From: Pseudomonadota bacterium
GTDB taxonomy: Bacteria > Chloroflexota > UBA6077 > JAJPGT01
Assembly (NCBI GenBank): GCA_021325655.1
Contig: JAJPGT010000095.1
Span: 1-64,000 of the forward strand
Reading direction: 5' to 3'
DNA length: 64,000 nt
Shown one piece after another: positions 60,725 through 64,000 of this stretch; within the stretch, counting starts at the first letter, position 1, and each line of letters starts with the position of its first letter. Made by a program: the position numbers and the translations under genes. The notes below the pieces were generated by a model that searched no databases, was not told where the DNA came from, and was given only the letters and a program-made list of their open reading frames with translations.

Positions 60725-63130
60725 CTAGCCCTTGCCTCGGATCTGGGCGTTGAACTGGTCGCGCAGCCGCTGCTCGATTCGCTGGTGGACCTCGCTCGCC
60801 TCGGCCTCGGTGAGCGTGCGATCGGGCGCTCGGTAGGTGAGCGAGTAGGCCAGGCTCTTCTTGCCGGGTGGGATCGGCTCGCCTCGGTACACGTCGAAGA
60901 GCCGAACACTCTCGAGCAGTGGCGCGCCCGCCGCGCGAATCGCCTCGACCACCGCTGCGTGGCTCGTCGTGTCGTCGACCACCGCGGCGATGTCCATGTC
61001 CACCCCGGGGAAGCGCGGTGGCGTAACGATGGGCGGGGTTTCGTTCGCCACCTGCGCCAGGAGCTCGAAGTCCAGTTCGGCGACAAAGACGGCGCTATCC
61101 AGCTCGAATCGCTCCGCGACGACCGGGTGCACCTGTCCGGCGATGCCAACCCGCTGTCCTTGCCACTCCAGCACCGCGGCCTGCCCCGGGTGGAGTGTTG
61201 GGTGTGTTTCTGGCCTCCAGGCCACGTCGCGCAGCCCCAGCGCGGACAGCGCCGCCTCAACGGCGCCCTTCAGGTCGAAGAAGTCGAACGGCTCCTCACG
61301 TTCACTCCAGGACGTGGGGCGCCGAGGGCCGGTGAGCGCGAGCGCCAGGCGGTGCTGCTCGGTGGGGAGCGGGTCCAGCGGCGGCAGGTACACCCGTGCC
61401 AGCTCGAAGATCGCCACCCGGCTGGTGTGGCGCAGGTTCGAGCGCACGGTTTCCAGCAGACTTCCGAGCAGGGTCGTGCGGAGCGTGGACAGCTCCATCG
61501 ACAGCGGGTTCGCCAGGCGGATGCCCGGGGCGGGAGGGACCGGGGCTGGGTACGGCGCGCCGCTGTCCAACCGCGCTGAAGCCTGCTCGTCCACCAGCGA
61601 GTAGGTCATGACTTCCTGCAATCCGGCCGCGGCCAGCGCCCGCTTCGCCTTCAGCCCCCAGCGCCGCACCGGGTTGGGATACGGCTCCGGCAGGGCGCCG
61701 GCCGGCAGCGTGTTGGGGATCTGCTCGTATCCAGTGATGCGGGCGATCTCCTCGGCGATGTCCGCCGGTCCCTCCACGTCCACGCGCCAGCTCGGCACGG
61801 TTGCCCGAATCGTCTCTCCTGCCACCTCCACCGCGAAGCCGAGCCGATCCAGGACGTCGCGAATCTCCGGCACCGGGTAGCTCTTGCCGAGCAGTCCGGC
61901 CACCCGCGTGGCGCTGGTCGTGATGATCCGCGGCGCGGGCGGGGCGGGGTAGGCGTCAGCCACGCCCGAGGCGGCGGTACCGCCGGCCAGCTCCACCATT
62001 AGCGCCGCTGCCCGGGCCGCCGCAGGCACGGTCATCTCCGGGTCCAGCCCGCGTTCGAAGCGCTTCGACGCCTCGGTGGCGAGCCGTAGCGCGCGTGAGG
62101 TGCGGCGGATCGAGGTGCGGTCGAAGTTCGCCGCCTCGATCACCACGTCGCGGGTCGTCTCCGAGACCTCGCTGGCGAGCCCGCCCATCACTCCGGCCAC
62201 GGCCTGCGCGCCACGCGCGTCGGCGATCACCAGGGTTCCGGGCGGCAGCTCGCGCTCCTGGCCATCCAGCGTCGTGATCGTCTCGCCTGGTCGCGCTCGG
62301 CGGGCGGTGATCGTTCCGGCCAGCTTGTCCCGGTCGAAGGCGTGCAGCGGCTGGCCGACCTCCAGCATGACGTAGTTGGTCACGTCGACCAGGTTCGAGA
62401 TCGGCCGCACTCCGCTCAGGAAGAGCCGGCGCTGCATCCAGGTAGGCGAGGGACGGACCTGTGCCCCGAGCACCACGCTGGCGGAGTAGCGAGGGCAGAG
62501 ATCGGGATCCGCCACCGCGACCTGCACCAGTGAGTCGACGGACGGGCCGCCCGCGGGCAGCTCGAACGAAGGCAGTCGGAGCGGTAACCCGAACAGCGCT
62601 GCGATCTCCCGCGCGATGCCCAGCACATTCATCGTGTCTGGCCGGTTCGGGGTGATCTTCAGCTCGAGCACCGTCTCGTCAAAGTACTGCTCTAAAGGCA
62701 CGCCAACCGGCGCGTTCGGTTCGAGCACGTAGATCCCCTCGTGGTCGGTGCCGATGCCCAGCTCGTCCGCGGCGCAGAGCATCCCCTCGGACTCCACCCC
62801 GCGAAACGTGCGCCGCATGATCTGGAAGCCGCCCGGCAGCTCCCCGCCCGGCTGCACCCAGGGCACCTTGTCGCCCACCCGCAGATTCGGCGCCCCGGTG
62901 ACGACCGTGTGCAGCCCTTCACCCCCGTCGATCCGGGCGACGAACAGGTTGTCGGTCTTCGGCATCCGGTCCAGCTCCTGGATCCGGGCGACGATGACGC
63001 GCTTCCAGTCGGCGCCAACGCGCTGCAGGCTCTCGACCTCGGTCCCGGCCATGGTGAGCGCGTGCGCCAACTCCTTCGGCGGTACTTCCACCGCCACCAT
63101 TTCGCGAATCCACGACAGCGGCAGCTTCAT
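60725..63130 (-). CDS. pheT: Phenylalanyl-tRNA synthetase beta subunit
   Basis: The product is 801 residues from ATG 63130, six bases after GGAGGG; GTG 63133 is the alternative. Domain order is as expected: N-terminal tRNA-binding OB fold (MPKTDNLFVARIDGGEG, GAPNLRVGDKVPWVQPG), B3/B4 editing region with FELPAG and DVTNYVMLEVGQPLHAFD, B5 (AEEIARITGYEQIPNTLP), the core-like domain, and the C-terminal FDX-ACB domain (FPGVDMDIAAVVDD). Together with PheS it charges tRNA-Phe and edits mischarged Tyr. Confidence 0.97.
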   Translation of the reverse strand: MKLPLSWIREMVAVEVPPKELAHALTMAGTEVESLQRVGADWKRVIVARIQELDRMPKTDNLFVARIDGGEGLHTVVTGAPNLRVGDKVPWVQPGGELPGGFQIMRRTFRGVESEGMLCAADELGIGTDHEGIYVLEPNAPVGVPLEQYFDETVLELKITPNRPDTMNVLGIAREIAALFGLPLRLPSFELPAGGPSVDSLVQVAVADPDLCPRYSASVVLGAQVRPSPTWMQRRLFLSGVRPISNLVDVTNYVMLEVGQPLHAFDRDKLAGTITARRARPGETITTLDGQERELPPGTLVIADARGAQAVAGVMGGLASEVSETTRDVVIEAANFDRTSIRRTSRALRLATEASKRFERGLDPEMTVPAAARAAALMVELAGGTAASGVADAYPAPPAPRIITTSATRVAGLLGKSYPVPEIRDVLDRLGFAVEVAGETIRATVPSWRVDVEGPADIAEEIARITGYEQIPNTLPAGALPEPYPNPVRRWGLKAKRALAAAGLQEVMTYSLVDEQASARLDSGAPYPAPVPPAPGIRLANPLSMELSTLRTTLLGSLLETVRSNLRHTSRVAIFELARVYLPPLDPLPTEQHRLALALTGPRRPTSWSEREEPFDFFDLKGAVEAALSALGLRDVAWRPETHPTLHPGQAAVLEWQGQRVGIAGQVHPVVAERFELDSAVFVAELDFELLAQVANETPPIVTPPRFPGVDMDIAAVVDDTTSHAAVVEAIRAAGAPLLESVRLFDVYRGEPIPPGKKSLAYSLTYRAPDRTLTEAEASEVHQRIEQRLRDQFNAQIRGKG

Positions 63131-63149
63131 CACACGCCCTCCGACCGGC

Positions 63150-64000
63150 TCACGCGAACTGCTCCAGGAAGCGCAGGTCGTTCCCGTAGAACAGGCGAAT
63201 ATCCTGAATGCCGTACTTGATCATCGCGATCCGCTCGGGGCCCATGCCCCAGGCGAAGCCGCTGTAGCGCTCCGGATCGAGCCCGCCAGCCTGGAGCACC
63301 TTCGGATGCACCATTCCCGCCCCGAGGATCTCCAGCCAGCCGGCACCACGACACACCGGACAGTCGCCGCCCCGACCTTCGCAGGCGTGGCAGGAGATCG
63401 ACATGTCCACGCCCGGCTCTACGAACGGGAAGTAGTCGCAGCGGAAGCGTGTCCGCACCGTCGGCCAGAAAATCTGCTGCGCGAATGCGGTGAGCGTGCC
63501 CTTGAGGTCTGCCAGCGTGAGCCCTTCATCCACTGCGAAGCCGTCGATCTGGTGAAACATCCACTCGTGGGTGGCGTCTACCGCCTCGAAGCGGTAGTTG
63601 CGGCCAACGTTCAGAATGCGGATCGGCGGCGTCAGCTCCTGCATCATCCGCCCCTGGTAGGCGGTGGTGTGTGCCCGGAGTAGCACGCTCGGCGGCTGGA
63701 CGTACAGCGTGTCCCACATGTCGCGGGCCGGGTGCTCGGGTGGGATGTTCAGCACCTCGAAGTTGTAGTAATCCAGCTCCACCTCTCGGGTGGACGCCAC
63801 CTGGAAGCCCATCGATTGCAGGATGTGCAAGCACTCCTCGATCACCTGGGTAATCGGGTGCAGCCGGCCCGGGGCGAGCGGCCGACCGGGCAGCGTCACG
63901 TCAACCCGCTCGCGGGCAAACGCCTCCTCCCGAGCGCGCGCCTTCAACTCCGCCAGGCGGGCCTCATACGCCTCCTGCAGCGCCACCTTGGCCGCGTTGG
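63150..64000 (-). CDS. pheS: Phenylalanyl-tRNA synthetase alpha subunit (5' end outside the window)
   Basis: The visible part is about 283 residues and continues open to the window edge; about 50-60 N-terminal residues are missing. Class II motifs are present: motif 1 region HPITQVIEECLHILQSMGF, motif 2 ELTPPIRILNVGRNYRFEAVDATH and FHQIDGF, and motif 3 GMGPERIAMIKYGIQDIRLF. The sequence ACEGRGGDCPVCRGAGWLEILG carries extra Cys pairs typical of PheS from this group. PheT starts 19 bases after its stop. Confidence 0.96.
   Translation of the reverse strand, partial: NAAKVALQEAYEARLAELKARAREEAFARERVDVTLPGRPLAPGRLHPITQVIEECLHILQSMGFQVASTREVELDYYNFEVLNIPPEHPARDMWDTLYVQPPSVLLRAHTTAYQGRMMQELTPPIRILNVGRNYRFEAVDATHEWMFHQIDGFAVDEGLTLADLKGTLTAFAQQIFWPTVRTRFRCDYFPFVEPGVDMSISCHACEGRGGDCPVCRGAGWLEILGAGMVHPKVLQAGGLDPERYSGFAWGMGPERIAMIKYGIQDIRLFYGNDLRFLEQFA

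Noticed and set aside
1..64000. CRISPR array
   Set aside because: No regularly spaced direct repeats of 25-40 bases were seen near the cas genes or in any intergenic region.

Overview
The window is very GC-rich, densely coded bacterial chromosome. Its gene content suggests a thermophilic or moderately thermophilic Chloroflexota of the Thermomicrobia/Sphaerobacter type: a type III-B CRISPR locus, a PASTA kinase, a PdtaS/PdtaR pair, DUF72, a pheST-cvpA-mutS2 run, and Pro/Thr-rich exported proteins. That placement is inferred from gene content; no rRNA or other phylogenetic marker was compared.

Positions 1-2567 are a decaying accessory edge: the 3' end of an unknown gene, a membrane-anchored PH-like protein, a serine recombinase broken by an internal deletion, and a DUF3368/PIN toxin read in three successive frames. 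Positions 2570-18430 form one minus-strand run of 14 genes, mostly with 4-8 base stop/start overlaps. In transcription order these are an ECF sigma factor, a helix-turn-helix-like protein, an ImmA/IrrE-type metallopeptidase, a NurA-like nuclease, a HerA-type ATPase, then Cmr1, Cas10/Cmr2, Cmr3 (frameshifted as written), Cmr4, Cmr5, Cmr6, a CARF-HEPN effector, Cas6 and Cas1. No Cas2 and no CRISPR array are visible in the window. The fusion of a sigma/protease/HerA-NurA front half to a complete Cmr module is the most unusual thing here.

Positions 18603-29758 hold metabolic and stress genes: a cyclase-family hydrolase, an SDR lacking the usual catalytic Tyr/Lys, two exported proteins (cupredoxin and CHRD) sharing a C-terminal tail, an NCS1 permease, a nicotinamidase-like hydrolase, a 3-hydroxyacyl-CoA dehydrogenase, Hsp20, DUF72 and a housekeeping-type sigma-70. 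Positions 29951-34433 hold a type IB topoisomerase, an SDR, an SRPBCC protein and an unknown membrane protein with a small partner.

Positions 34449-42976 form a catabolic block: D-2-hydroxyacid dehydrogenase, SDR, Leu/Glu-type amino-acid dehydrogenase, an ALDH resembling P5C dehydrogenase, an FAD-dependent amine oxidoreductase, a zinc-ribbon protein, and a 2-oxoacid dehydrogenase E1 alpha/beta pair. Positions 42995-53980 carry a P450, the remnant of an FAD monooxygenase, the PdtaS-PdtaR system, lipoyl synthase, E2 and a second E1 beta, a methyltransferase, a YtfJ/GerW-like protein and an RraA-family protein. Positions 54077-64000 are a housekeeping minus-strand run: PheS (cut by the window end), PheT, CvpA, MutS2, a zinc-ribbon membrane protein, a PASTA Ser/Thr kinase, a gamma-carbonic anhydrase-like protein and 3-methyladenine DNA glycosylase. 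No rRNA or tRNA gene was recognised.
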